This document shows, one piece after another, positions 1 through 12,395 of a stretch of 64,000 bases of DNA. The notes beneath the pieces are model-generated. The model was not told the DNA's origin, made no database searches, and worked only from the letters and a program-made list of their open reading frames with translations. The translations under genes and the position numbers were made by a program. Source of the stretch: Apostichopus japonicus (lineage: Eukaryota; Echinodermata; Holothuroidea; Aspidochirotida; Stichopodidae); the NCBI RefSeq assembly GCF_037975245.1, contig NC_092576.1, positions 40,693,611-40,757,610 of the forward strand, given 5' to 3'. Each line of letters starts with the position of its first letter. The first letter of the stretch is position 1.

Positions 1-100
1 AGGGGCACATTTTATTTGTCAGTAGGGCACATTTGCTATTTTGGAAAAAAATTAGTGGCACGTGCCCCACCCCCCCGGCTCTTACCCCCTGGCTAATCTC
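1..100. repeat. Possible truncated transposon end
   Basis: The window opens with GGGCACATTT repeated at about 4 and 26, then a GGCACGTGCCCC block at 59-70 followed by a C run. GC-rich, GGGCAC-rich ends of this kind occur in hAT-type elements, two of which are found further along. The other end lies outside the window, so neither an inverted repeat nor a target duplication can be shown. This is a tentative repeat call. Confidence 0.2.
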
Positions 101-400
101 CCCCACCCATTCCAATGCCAATTGAGTAACATTTGATTATTTATGACAGTTTATACCAACTAATAATGGTCTTAAACTTGCATGTTCAGGTATATGCTAA
201 GTAACAACTTTACCTTATAGCCATCCCCACAAACATAGATAGCCACCCAAAAATAGTAGCTCGCCAATTGGACATTACATATGAAGTTAATTATTAGTGG
301 CCAAATGGGAAGAATAACTGAAACCTACATATCCTTCAATCTGGCTCAGATTGGCAATAAGCTTGGATTGAACAATTCAGTTTCCTAAGCAGCACGTACA

Positions 401-776
401 TTAAAGATCTGCTTTATTGGCTCCAATTATAGCACGCTGTAGCTATAAAGGTTTTTTGATTACGTAATCGACCTGCCACGGTCGTAAAGCGACCTAGCTC
501 AGGCTGCATATAGCTTCCTAACTCCATTAGGCTCTTTGTGTAAACACTATGTGGAAATATGTCCCATGTCTACAGCTGTTTAGTTAATCCATGGAGCTAT
601 AAGCAGATCATACAGCGATCACACACACACACAAAGACCCTCATACATGAACAAATATGTGCAGACTTATTGGTACAAATAGGTCATTTTACGACCAAGG
701 CATTTCGATTACGTAATCTTAAGAAACTGTTCCATGATAGCGTGCTATAGTTGGGGTCTATACAGCAGACCTCTAA
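401..776. mobile_element. TTAA-flanked MITE, family 1, copy A
   Basis: A 376-bp non-coding element with long imperfect terminal inverted repeats. The left end reads TTAAAGATCTGCT..., then CCAATTATAGCACGCT and a TTTGATTACGTAATCGACC block. The right end is its reverse complement in outline: GCGTGCTATAGTTGGGGTC, then TACAGCAGACCTCTAA. TTAA at 401-404 is intact on the left and decayed to CTAA on the right, as expected for an old piggyBac/Kolobok-style TTAA target. Three other copies lie at 13956-14326, 17920-18185 and 35517-35626. There is no transposase, so it would need one in trans. The 63-codon open frame inside is a chance frame. Confidence 0.75.
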
Positions 777-1444
777 ACAGTACAAAATATTATGTGAGAG
801 GTCATCTTGAGTATGTTACAGTGAAAAACATGTTCTTTGTTAATATAGTAATATAGGGCTCGATAATGCTCTGGAAAGCTTGCCTCCTGCTAATTGGACT
901 GTATTTGAGATTTGCTGGAAACTTGGATACTAAAAAGCCACAAAAAAACAAACAAAAAAAATGTCAATCCTGTTTCATCTACCAAGTAGGCCTACTTAGC
1001 AACCTTGGATGACATAATTCAACACCATCTATTCTTGACAAACGTGTAATGCATACTAGTAAAACTTGTCATTTTAGCCCACAAATAGTATGTCGTTTTT
1101 ATTAGTCTTGTGTTTTACCTGAGTAATTGAGTTCGTAAATGGTCTGTGTATTGGTTTAAAAGTAGTCCAGCGACTTTTACTTGTGATGTGCTTCAGCTGT
1201 TTCAAAAAAATTATCGAAGGCCCTTCACGAAGATAAACTGAATGAAATTATCATATGCGTTTAACTTCTTAAGTTCGGCCGAAAGAAAAATTTCGTTGAG
1301 CAGACATGCAGGAATCTAAATTAATTGTGGTCATCCCAGCCAGGACTCAAAACTTTCTTTGCATTGTTAAAATTTCGCCTTCCCTTTGTTCTAATTCCAT
1401 ATTCTTGATTCTTCGTTGGATTCTTGATTTCTTCGGGTAAAAGC
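777..1444. other. No gene seen
   Basis: A+T-rich unique sequence with an A run near 940-960. At about 1333-1352 the + strand reads CAGCCAGGACTCAAAAC, which resembles the complement of the 3' half of the tRNA just downstream (GCCAGGACTCGAACC). It may be a decayed tRNA fragment but is too short to be sure. No long open frame and no splice-flanked frame is visible. Confidence 0.4.
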
Positions 1445-1450
1445 AAAAAA
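1445..1450 (-). terminator. RNA polymerase III oligo-T terminator of tRNA-Arg
   Basis: The + strand has six A's, so the minus transcript meets TTTTTT eight bases after the tRNA discriminator base. A T run of four or more just downstream of a tRNA is the normal Pol III stop and supports the tRNA as a working gene. Confidence 0.75.
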
Positions 1451-1458
1451 TTTCTGGC

Positions 1459-1531
1459 CGACCCTGCCAGGACTCGAACCTGGAATCCCCTGATTCGTAG
1501 TCAGATGCCTTATCCATTGGGCCACAGGGCC
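1459..1531 (-). tRNA. tRNA-Arg (anticodon ACG)
   Basis: The minus strand folds as a complete 73-nt cloverleaf with no intron. The acceptor stem GGCCCTG pairs with CAGGGTC with one G-U pair, followed by a G discriminator. The D arm carries A-box sequence around TGGCCCAATGG. The anticodon stem TCTGA/TCAGG encloses loop CTACGAA, giving anticodon ACG (read as ICG, arginine CGU/CGC/CGA). The T arm CCAGG-TTCGAGT-CCTGG is perfect and supplies the B box. The 3' CCA is not encoded, as usual for nuclear eukaryotic tRNAs. It is isolated: no tRNA cluster surrounds it. This is the best supported functional gene in the window. Confidence 0.93.
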
Positions 1532-4307
1532 AGTTGTTATGGTAGGAATCATACTACTATATATACTCATGTATTAGACAAATTTACATGCACTCAATAT
1601 ATACTCTAGTTTTTACAATATATCGGTAAATGTAAGTCGACTTTTACCCAGTTTCCCTAATTCGTAGAGTGATGGAGGATGTATTCAACACAGTTATGGA
1701 ACTGCAATATCACTAGTCTGTCATTCCATATTTTGAATTTGTAATAGCCTACACTATTGTTTGTGTTACTGTTACATGCAACAAAACACATTGTCACTTA
1801 CACTGCAGTAACTAAGCACATTGCCTAGCTAGCCGAAGTGAATTTTTGCTTGGATATTGTCCCGAGTATGGTTTGAAAATTGTCGAGGTTTATTGATATT
1901 TGGTACTAGCTAGAAACAGACATTTATCTAGGCCTAACGTAAAGCTATAGGAAATATCCATTGTAAGTATACCAATGGCTATGTCCTTACGTAGTACTAG
2001 TATTAGAGATGGTTTTAACGATTTGCGACGACAAATTGGATTCTACCTAGCGTAAGTTTAGAAATGATTAATGATCAAATAAAGATTAGGATTCATTGCA
2101 CAAGTAAGGTTATTTGGGAGAGCGGAAACTCACTAAATTTGGCGATATTTATATCGATTTGTAAGCTGTCAGTAGGTCTAGCCTGACAATGACGGATCTA
2201 TAGTTCTGCTCTGATATGTAATGTGTGCATATCCTCACAATCATGCATGCGTACGATCATAATACAGTTATAGAACAGAACCGGTGTCGGCTTTATGCTT
2301 CGTGTCAGGGTTGCTTCTGCCGTTCTGGGGTCTCAGTTTATCACTAGTGGGGGTCTGCACGAAATTGATTTTTATGGGGTAACAGTAAACTATTGTGCAC
2401 AAACCGCAACAACTACTCCTGAATCAAAAACCCAGAATTACAATATGAAAAGTCGGCTACTCGAAACTCCAGTACATACAGCTACCAGTGTGGTAATAGG
2501 CTACATTTTAATGAGTATACTCGCGGTACTCGCACTCGGCCCTTTGAAAAGTACTCGGATGTGAAACTCCTACCCGTCATTTAGTACTCACATTCAGATG
2601 ACAAAGTTCTTTAGCTTGTACTTTTCTTCAGGAATTTGGGGAACACGTCCTAAGAAATTAAAATGCTCTCGGGTATTTATTTCAAAGCCCTGGTTGGGTC
2701 ATGTAGGACGAATTAGTTGTTGGATCCTGAGATATTTCTTATTCTCTGGTAGCGGCAGCACAAGTTTTGTAGAAGGAATTCCAAGCCCGGAAGCTGTGGC
2801 CAGTTCTCTTTTTTTCTATTTCCAGAGATTCAGTGAATTTCATTGAATGTATTTCCAAGCCCCTGTTTAGCGAGGGTGCCATGGCAAGCCCATGGTGCGG
2901 TAGTGTAGGCTTCTTATACTATGGGTCTTGACCAACAATTGTCTCCACTTATGGCATCATTCTGAAGAAAAAAACTGGCACGACTCTCTATCTCTCTTAT
3001 GAACTAGATAGTGTTCAGTCCCGCTCCTGCTCCCGTCCCGCATTCAGGAATCCCCAACCCCCCCCCCCCATCCCCTCAAACCTCCCGTTATAGGCATGGT
3101 GTTCTAAAACGTATGTTTGGTGTTACATTAATTAAATCTCCCTCCCCCCCCCGGCCCCTCTCTCCATGAATTCCCTGTACATAACGCAAAATACTGAATG
3201 AGATACACAATTTTAGAAAGCGTACCTTGTTGGGTGTGCAAAAGTTCATGCATGTACCAGAGCCGTATAAAAACTGTACAATTGATACAAGCGGTGTGAT
3301 CATAAAGATTCAATAACTGGTGGCTATTTGTTTCATACCGCCCTCACTTTGAATATTACATCTTTTAGCCAGGATGGGAAAATTGTTAATTTTAAATAAT
3401 GATGTCGAATGTTCTTCAGTGCCAAACCGCATAACTAGAATTTGTTGGGTAGGAGTTGGGTGGAGGGGCCGGGGGGGGGGGGGGAGAACAGAGAGATAGG
3501 AGGCCGTTCCCGTCTATTTTTTGTAAAATAAAAGAAAGAAAAACGAAGCTGAAGTGTGTTGAGGTAAACCGATAAAATAAAAAAGAACAGTAATTGCACT
3601 CTTCATAATAATTTGAATTATTTATGTGCGGCATATCAATTTGTTTCAATGAAAGAGTCGCATTTCTATTGTCAATTTCACAGCTGCCAATAGTCTAGCC
3701 AACCCAATGAAGTGTATCTATTCCCTCATTCTATATCGCGATTGGCTGAATGGGCGGGGCTTGTATACCATTGCGTATGCATGTACGTACGCGATATTGA
3801 TATCAAGCGCGTGCACACCGGCCAACGTACACGAACGCACATGCACTGCATGAGTATTCAATGTGAGGCGAGCGCAGACTACTTCCCGAAGATTGCGTGT
3901 GATCTATGAATAAACTTTTTTTTTTTTTTTTTTTTGGGGGGGGGGGGGGTTAATTGGGTAAAGTCCCTATGTGGGAGTGTCAGAAATGTAAAAGAAAATT
4001 ACATCATTGGCTAGTTAACACTACGACGTATTCAGTCAGCCATGTATTATGTCAATCCAGACAGGTTTGATTAAACACCGTGCAGTCAACAGTTCAACCC
4101 TATTGTTCACTGTAGAAAAAAACACATGACCTGGATATCCATCCAGGTTCCTATGTACAACTTTCATTGTTAAATTGTTTTTTTTTTCACCCTCTAATCA
4201 GTAGTGTACACTTGTGTGTATATGAGAATCCATGTATTAAATATTATCAGTCATGCATGTACGACATCACACGAGCGCTACAAAGTTCATGACTACAGTT
4301 TTCCATT
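1532..4307. other. No gene seen; homopolymer runs
   Basis: No supported gene. It holds a C run near 3059-3070, a C run near 3144-3153, a G run at about 3471-3484, and a joined T then G run at about 3916-3950 (roughly 22 T then 14 G). Such runs are hard to assemble, so the exact lengths may be wrong. The short open frames (about 60-90 codons) on both strands carry no recognisable domain. Confidence 0.4.
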
Positions 4308-4604
4308 GAACGGGACTTGTGTGCGGGGAGCGTTTTTTTTTTGTCCCCAGGACGAACGTGGGTTTCAGGTTTTTCAGGAATTAACAAATTCGTTTGAAAT
4401 CAGAGTTAGGGTTTAGAAAGTGGGTTAGGGATGCAGTTTCAATGAAAATGAAGGATTGTCGTTTATAATCTGGGGTGAAAACTAGGAAAAAAGATTCAGA
4501 ACATGTTTTTTTGAAAAAGCGTCACATGTTTGGAATCCAGGGATTTGATTGGCCGATGCCCACGTTCGTCCTGGGAAAAAAAATACGCGAACGGGACTTG
4601 TGTG
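4308..4604. mobile_element. Foldback element between 16-bp direct repeats
   Basis: GAACGGGACTTGTGTG occurs exactly at 4308-4323 and again at 4589-4604. Between the copies is about 265 bp whose ends are inverted repeats: GCG + T run + CCAGGACGAACGTGGG on the left and CCCACGTTCGTCCTGG + A run + TACGC on the right. The inner part carries GTTAGGG twice but is non-coding. The 16-bp repeats look like a target-site duplication, although that is long for a cut-and-paste element with inverted ends. The superfamily is not assigned. Confidence 0.6.
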
Positions 4605-6240
4605 TGGGAGACTCGCACAGTTGTACTTGACATGCGACAAAACAAATTTGACATAGTATCATTAAACTAAATAGGTGTCACTTAGTTAATTACTTCTGCT
4701 ATTAAAACAGCCTTCTTTCTCATTATTGAATGAAAAGGTATATTTTGTGTTAAACTACAAGTCTAGTGTGAGATTTATAAAACTTAGAAGCAGAAAGCCA
4801 CATGGGTTTAGGTTCTAACATCACATAGATATTTAAGTAGAAAGTTCCAACTTTGAAATCTCGAAATTTCGACTTTCCCTTGTGAATTTATAAACTTTTT
4901 ATTTCACAATTTGCAACTTAATGGTCATTTGAACATTCCGAAATTGGAAATATATATATATATATATTTTGAGAGTTTTTGGTATAGAAATTTGCCGCTT
5001 TGTCTCATAGGCTAATGTTGAGTATTTCGAAATTTCGACTTTCAATCTAGAAAAATTTTGATAGTCATCGTGTCAGCGTTCATGACGCCCAGCTTGAGTT
5101 GTCGCTTGGATAGTGTGGAACTTTAATAGATCCTCCCCTCGGGCCCACCCCCCCATCCTATTAATATATTTTTATCAGGTAAAATTTTTAGCAGCCATCG
5201 CCCTCCCCCAGCACAGTTTTCGAACCTTAGTGCACGCCCGCTTGACACGCATGAAGCGCAGTGAAGTAATCAAATTTCACTAATAGTCGGACTAATATAA
5301 CTTTTGTGAAGAATCCCGAAACATTTGGCAAGTATGAGAAGCTTTCGTCATGAAAATCGAAATTTAAAATATGTGAGTCGACATTTTAAGATTTAAAAAA
5401 AAAAACATCGTCATTATGTGAAATACATAGTAAACGTAAGTGTGGAACACTGTATTAATTACATACTATAATTCGATGTTTTTAGATATCTGGAAAATTG
5501 AGGGAATTTTGTTAGATATCGGGAATTCTAGTGTAGATATCTGAAATAGAAATTTGAGATATGTGAATTAGAAATACAGATATAGAGATCTCAGAAATTT
5601 TAGTTCTGCAGTATTTTAAGATATCCGAAATCGATATTAATTAAGATATCTGAAACTATTTGTAGATGCATTTTAATAAAATTTAGTTCTCCTAAATTTA
5701 ATTTCAGAGTATGGCTGAAATTTATTCGAGATATCTTAAAGAATTTGGGTTAGATGTTAACATAGCCCTAATACGTACAAAAAATATCGAGTTCGTAATA
5801 TATACTTTGGTTTCGATTTGGTGTGTAAACTCAAATTCAGTGAAGAAATTATAGGCCTCGAGTCGACGAATTTCAAGTAATTAAAAGTCTTAAATTCGAG
5901 AAAAAAAAGAAGAAAGAATAAAAAGATCATATGTACGAACGAAATTAAATTGATAATGATAAAGTAGAAATTTAATATAAAAATTTGAAATTATAAGTAA
6001 CAAGTTGAAAAATTGAAAAAGAGCCGAAATTTCGAACTTTTCAGTTTTCGAGAAAAAGTACAAATAAATAATTCAAGACTAAAAATATATACTTTCGAGA
6101 TGATGAAATTATAAATCAAATGATACATAAGGCCACGGTAGCATGTGCAAAACACTAATTCTTCCAGTGCAGGTTCCTCCAACCACACCAATATTCTACC
6201 ACATGACCCCATCACTTTTTAACAGCTTCCGATGCTTGTT
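4605..6240. repeat. A+T-rich stretch with degenerate AGATATCTGAAA and GAAATTTCGA motifs
   Basis: No gene seen. An (AT)n run is near 4951-4968. CGAAATTTCGACTTT-like strings recur near 4860, 5030 and 6020. From about 5480 to 5760, AGATATC followed by (T/G/C)GAAA recurs at irregular spacing. The pattern looks like a decayed simple or satellite repeat rather than coding sequence. Confidence 0.35.
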
Positions 6241-9200
6241 GGCCGTTTTGTATGCTACAAGGATACTTTACGAAAACCAAAGCTATATCTGACACCAATA
6301 CCAGCCGAACATCGTTTCTTGGAGGTCATTTTGCTGCTATTCGGTAGCACTAGCACCCCTATTACGGCTTTACGCACCAAAAATCCGCACTTTAGTTGGT
6401 CATACTTGAAGTCTTCTTAGGCTGAACCTAACTCCTTCGCTAGTAAGTGGTATTACCTCAGATTTGCTACGTTAAATAATTTTGTTTTCGGGATATTCGC
6501 ACAAATTTGCCTGGATTTTAGGAGGCCAGTCGCAGTTTTGGTAAGTCATGCAATTAGAATCGATTTACCGTGGCATGATTATGGGCGTGAAGTAGGCTAC
6601 TGAGATGCATATGTTCAGTGTTACTTCGACTTGACTGCCTTGGATTGGAGTCTTGTCTTACTCTTAGGCCAAATAAAAATGCTTACAAAGGTTGTCAAAA
6701 CCAAAAGTTAGGCTAGCACAGGTTATGTCAGACATATTCACATAAAATAAATACGACAGGGCTACTGTTTTCTAACACCACTGACCTAGACAGCGGTTAA
6801 TGAATAATGGAACATGAAAACATACCCTCAACAATTGAATAAAGTTATCTCTAATGTTTGTGTTCTTGACATGTAGCCTAGGCCCTAGGCCTAACTAATT
6901 GTTGTTAGGCCTAGGCCCTCTTATCCAAAGTTACATGCCTAGAACTGCTATACATAGCTCATGCTAGCCTTTGCGTGTTGAAAATTGCAATTTTACGTTA
7001 GGCTTAGGGGCTAAGGTGAAATGTTTATTCACTGGTAATGAAGCTTGGTAAATTTCAGCAACTTTTAATACAACTAACTGAAATTGATAAAAAATGAAGT
7101 TAGGCCCAGGCCTAGGCCTATTACTGTTCTGACCTACAGTAACAGCAATGTGTACTGTAACTCTGGTCTGGATGCTAGGCTAGACAAGGGCCTATGTATA
7201 CACTGGGCTTAAAGGACCTCTGATTGACACCTAACATTGTGAATAGCCCATTTATGCCAAATGTATGCAAATAAGTTAGCACTTCAAAACTTTGTGTACC
7301 AGGGTTTCTTATTATTAACCTACCAGGAAGTTAAAAGTTTATGAATACCTACATAAGTACTCAAGGACACTATCATGGGATGAAAAGCAAACACAACATG
7401 ACAAGAAGGAATAATGGAGAAGTTACAAGCATATTATATTATTGGACAAACCAGCCATAAAATATTCTTCAACATGTGCCTGTGGTATAGACCGCTAGTA
7501 GAATTTTGAAAACTATCTTAAAATTAATATAAAGTAGGCTAGGTTATTAGGTGTACATACTCCATAGGTTAAAAAAGAACAAGGAACTTAAGGTACAGAT
7601 AACGTGATCAGGGGAATAATTTATCCAGCATTGCAAAATAAAGTATGGAAGAATTGCTTTCCGAAAACAAAGATGAATGACAGGTTTTATATGTATTTTT
7701 TTCATGAAAAATAATACTCATAAATCAATATCTCTTTATATCTTTATACTAAATGTGCGCACCAAGTATCATGGTGCTACAATTAATTCTGTGATTTATA
7801 ATACTCTAGTTGTTAATGACCCATAATCAGTCTATAAAGCCAGTGGATTTCATCATTTGCAATAAAAAAATAGAAAAATAGAAAACCCCAAAACAGGCAC
7901 ATAAACATAATGAAATGCGTGACACACATAATTAACCTGGTATTGTATAATATTTAGTTCTCGGCCGAAAGAAGGCAAATTTCTGCACAAATTTATTATA
8001 TTCAAAAATGTTTAAATAGCAATGTGGTCTGTCCCGACTAACATCAACTGTAGAACTGTGTGCTAGTACTTGTAACACTTTCATTAGTATACTAAAGAAA
8101 CTTTGTGGACCTCAGAACTGTATCCAAAATATGATTTAATTATATTATTCCCTTATTTAAATGGCCTATGTGAAGTAAAATGTATAATTTGGCCCCTGTT
8201 GGCAGCCATATTTGATCTGCATGGCATATATTTGGGAGCAACACATGAATATTAAACAGCGTGATTGATATGTAATTAGGTACAGTGTAGGCCTATAGAT
8301 CTGTACAATTGGTTTGTATCCCACAGCTTACAGTAGTAGAGTATCTACTGTATGTAAATGGAGGTACTGTGTTCACTCTCAGGCATACTAGTCGAACTTT
8401 TCATATTTAATCATACTATTCATATCTTTCATAAGGAGTACCTTTACAGGCTGCAGTGCAGAACGTGGCTAAATTCAGAGTGAATTAGTCATTAGCGTAG
8501 TCATCAGAATACAGTCTGTTAACTTAGACTGGATATTTTGCAAGGATCTTTACTGCATACAGAAATGTAAATTATAATGTTTACTGTATACAGAACTTTA
8601 TGTAAATATGTATCCATTGAGTGATATGCAATGTTGTTTGAGATTTCTACTGTTCCTCCCTGTACCACCCTGTACCATACAGTAAGAATAAAATATGCCC
8701 ACAGAGAAAAGAAATACAAGGAAAAGAAAACAGGTTATTGAAAGGGAATAAAAACGAACAACTAATTTTTTTTTCCTTCTCTTTATTGACTCGTTGACAT
8801 TTATACAAATAAACATGATAATTTAGTGAGTTCTTTTGTATTACAATACAACTAAATCATTGCCTAATATTTAATCTTTTTCATAGCACACAATATTACT
8901 AATACACAGTGCAACTGCAGAGATGACAAAAGCGTACAGTAACACTATTTAAATATATAGATTGAGAATTGTCGAGATGCAAAACTTTTCGAAGACGAAT
9001 ACTAAACAGGAAACCAAACAAGCAATAAACACTATACAAAGGGCGCTAACTGAAAAAGAAATCATTCTTACTAAAAAACAGTTTTAAAATCCTGAAGAGA
9101 AATCGAGAAAAGGACTAGGCTTACTCTCACATATAGATGATATTCAACTTGTAAGTAGAACTTAAATTTGAAAAGGAAATCCATAACCTTAGGAATACTG

Positions 9201-10480
9201 CCCAGAGTTTTACTGTTGAAATATGAAGTAACTTAATAATAATATTACAGCGTTGAGTTACCATGGGTACAGTAGAACATGAAATTCAAGACACTTTTCC
9301 TGGTAGGTCATTAAACTTGTAATCTGACCGATTAGTTAGCAAAGTTAACTGACTGTACAGTTTATAGTACCAGCCTGAATTATTGAAGATGCCTACTGAT
9401 TAATTGTACCGTCATATTATATCAATACTGTAACATTATATGAATACCGTATCTGTGTGTACTGTGTACCTACACGAGTGTTCCTACTGTACTACTGTAG
9501 TTTTGTTATTATAATTCAATTTATACTGCAACGGTGTACTACAGTATTGATTCATGTAGAAATAAATTCAATTTTCTTCACAACTTGTCAGTTTGGGAAT
9601 TTATACAGTTGATAAACACTGCCCTATTAGCACTGACATACACAATGTACATACCATGTTTTAATTTATTACATGTTGCCGACCTCCAACTGTATGCGTA
9701 AATTATTCAAGTTATACTCTGGAACCTGTAGATTGGCGAGGAAAATATTCCACACAGTTTGTTGAAAACCTTGTCTGGATATCTCGTCCCTTACTCAAGA
9801 TATGGTTGATTGGATGTACAGTTACTTGTATTGACTTTAATGAAACACCCTCCTCTCCCCTCCCACTTCCCCCTCCACGAGTAGGGAAGTATACAGTAGC
9901 GTCTATTTTTGGTAGGAAATCACGTTCTTCGGACGTTTTATTCTGTGAATGACCATGCCAGATGATTTGAACATGATTAAAGAAGAACAAAGACATTGTC
10001 AGTTCATTAGCAAGTATGACATCATCAGATAATCTCTGCTGTTACACCAATTATCACCAAATATCACCATCAAACACAAATTTTGTTCTATTAACCATCA
10101 TTATATATGTCTTTGAAGTGCTCATCTTTTTAACTCCCATTTCTACTTTGGGCCCCATTTTAATACCCTAAGGCTCTTGTTTTTCTTTCCCAGATAGTGT
10201 AGTCAAAAAAAAAAAAATCATTGATCATCACCTGTTCGCAAATCATGTATAAATTTACCTGTCGGCTACAGACGTCCATCCACTTGTGGGAAACATTCAA
10301 ACAAAGCCCCCAGTTTTAGTATTTTCATTCCAGATACCATGCCAGTGCCTTGTGTCGAACTGCATGGGCCCCTTTTAAACCCCAGAGGGAACATTGGAAC
10401 GTGGGCGCATGGTGGTTGTTGATTCTTTGTTCGGAAAATGATGATTTGAGAGTTGAGTTAAGCACAGTTCAATGACTTGC
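6241..10480. other. No gene seen
   Basis: Unique A+T-rich DNA with no supported gene. Palindromic TAGGCCTA/CCTAGGCC strings cluster at 6880-6920 and 7100-7120. TACAGTACTGTA-like strings are common from 8280 to 9560. A T run (about 8767-8775) and an A run (about 10207-10219) interrupt it. Open frames of 60-95 codons show no family. Confidence 0.4.
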
Positions 10481-10489
10481 GTACAAGAG

Positions 10490-10575
10490 GGAGTGGGGTG
10501 GGAGGAGGGTATGGGATGAGGGGAGGGGAGGGGGTGGGAGGAGGGGAGGGGCTAGGAGAAGGGGAGGGGATGAAG
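10490..10575 (+). repeat. Purine-rich GGGAGG tract
   Basis: Irregular GGGAGGAGGGG/GGGATGAGG units form an almost pure-purine + strand with many runs of three to five G. Such polypurine-polypyrimidine DNA can adopt triplex or G-quadruplex forms. A similar G-rich patch lies at about 10928-11030. Neither encodes a supportable protein. Confidence 0.6.
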
Positions 10576-11458
10576 GAACTGCTAGAGAATACATTACAGT
10601 AGATGTGTGGGGTGGACATGAATTGTATTATTATAGGAATGTAATATTATAGTAGTAGTATTTAGTTCTAGTCTAATGTACTACTTGTACATGGTTTCAT
10701 CTGGTAAGACTTACATAGAGGGCAGGGATTTATTAATGGAATCCTGACATAGACTAGGAACTCCATACATGTACATCTGTGGAATTGGAAATTGGACTCA
10801 GTCTCTGCTTGGATTATTGGATTCCAACTGTAGTCTTGGGCTAATGGAGCCCCTGGAGGACTCAGACTCATATCTGCTGGACAAGATTACAGTGCTGGTG
10901 GAGAGGATACAAGTTAAAAGTAGAAAGAGAGGGGGGATGGGAGAGAGGAGAGAGTAGGGAGAGCTGGGGGGGAGGAAGGGGACTAGCAGGGTGAGGATGG
11001 TGGAAGAGGTAAGGTGGAGGGGAAGGGATAACAGATTATAAAAATTCTGAACCAGAAAACAAAAATCAAAGGAAAGATTTGATTGAAGGCATCTTCGAAG
11101 TCCCGAGTTTACTGCGGCGTGCTTTAAGAATTGATTGGCATCTTGTGAATCCTACTCAGACATTGAGGGAATTCTAAATAATAAAATATTAACATGTCTC
11201 ACACAGGTCTGAATAAACTATGTGAGGATTGCAATATCCAGCAAAAATGCTTAGAACTTTAAAGTGGGAACATGTACAACCACCTAGTTCACTTTCTGGA
11301 TATATGTGCAGGCAATACAGTTGACCAATGTTTGAAATGTTCAATAAATTTATTTTGTTGAGTTAAAAATTGTCCTATATTTGACAAAACGTTGCATATA
11401 ACTAAGAAGTAAACCATTTTTTTTGGAAATTCTATCCATGTTGTAGAGATTCTGAAGT

Positions 11459-11469
11459 TTTATATATAT

Positions 11470-11501
<32 letters not shown>

Positions 11502-11534
11502 CATACATACATATATATATATACATACATATAT
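11459..11534. repeat. AT/ACAT microsatellite
   Basis: Alternating TA dinucleotides with interspersed CATACATA and GTATATA. The 100-codon minus-strand frame covering it is a tyrosine/isoleucine simple-repeat translation and not a gene. Confidence 0.85.
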
Positions 11535-12023
11535 TACAAAGTCTATCTTGGAAGCAGCTTTTAAAGGTCAAACTGTTATTGTACTTCCGATCTTCCGATC
11601 GATGGAATACAGAGCCCTGGCAGAATTTTACATTGTCCGTATTAATCTGCATGCAGCCATTTAGGAAGAGGAGAGGGTGTTTGGCTACTGTAACTGTTAG
11701 ATAACTATACAGTTTACCAGGTAAGTACTGTAGTACTTAGCGAAGAAGAGGCCTTAATTGGTTTACTCGCGGGAATAGTCATCATGATGGTAGACTTCCT
11801 ACCACAGAGGGGCTGTAGAGGAAGTAGTACTTAAATGAATTGTGATATCAGGCAGAAATACTTTCCCCCGGTTAGATCCTCGTCGTCCTAAGTACCTTCT
11901 TGATAAAGGTTTACCCTGGGTGGCGATCCCGTTAATTGAAGGAGCTCTGTGGAGGTCTGAGATAATCCAGAGATGTGCTCAAACAGTACAAAAACATCCC
12001 AGTGTTGAATGTCTTTATTGGTT

Positions 12024-12395
12024 TGCACGGTAAACTAGTTTTAGTACCGAAACCGTTTTTTTTTACCGAATATCGGTACTATTTTTTATTTTAAGAAAAC
12101 CGAAGCAAACCAAAAAAACGAAAAAAGCCAAAATGTGAATTGCAAATACTACAAAAAACAAAGCTAAAGCTTTCATCCATCATTTGTTGACTTTGGTTTC
12201 TCTTATTTACTGTTCTTTTTGCAATATGAAAGAAATTGCAACAAGAGAAAGCTTTTCTTGCTAGACGACATTGTCAGCTACGATCGGCACACGCCATATA
12301 CCAGAAAAAAAGAAACGGTTTTTGAGCCAGATTCGGATTTTGGCTAGATAAAACCGGTTTTGGGTTTTCACAAAACCATGCAAGCTTATCACTTC
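12024..12395. mobile_element. Possible hAT-like MITE
   Basis: The left side has GGTTTGCACGGT followed by AGTACCGAAACCG. The right side has AAACCGG...TTTTCACAAAACC ending ACCATGCAAGC, which is close to the reverse complement of the left. TTGCACGGT-type ends occur in hAT elements. No clean 8-bp target duplication was found, so the exact ends and the family are uncertain. Confidence 0.4.

Noticed and set aside
4400-4432. Interstitial telomere repeat (GTTAGGG)
   Set aside because: Only two scattered copies inside a foldback element; not a tandem telomeric tract.
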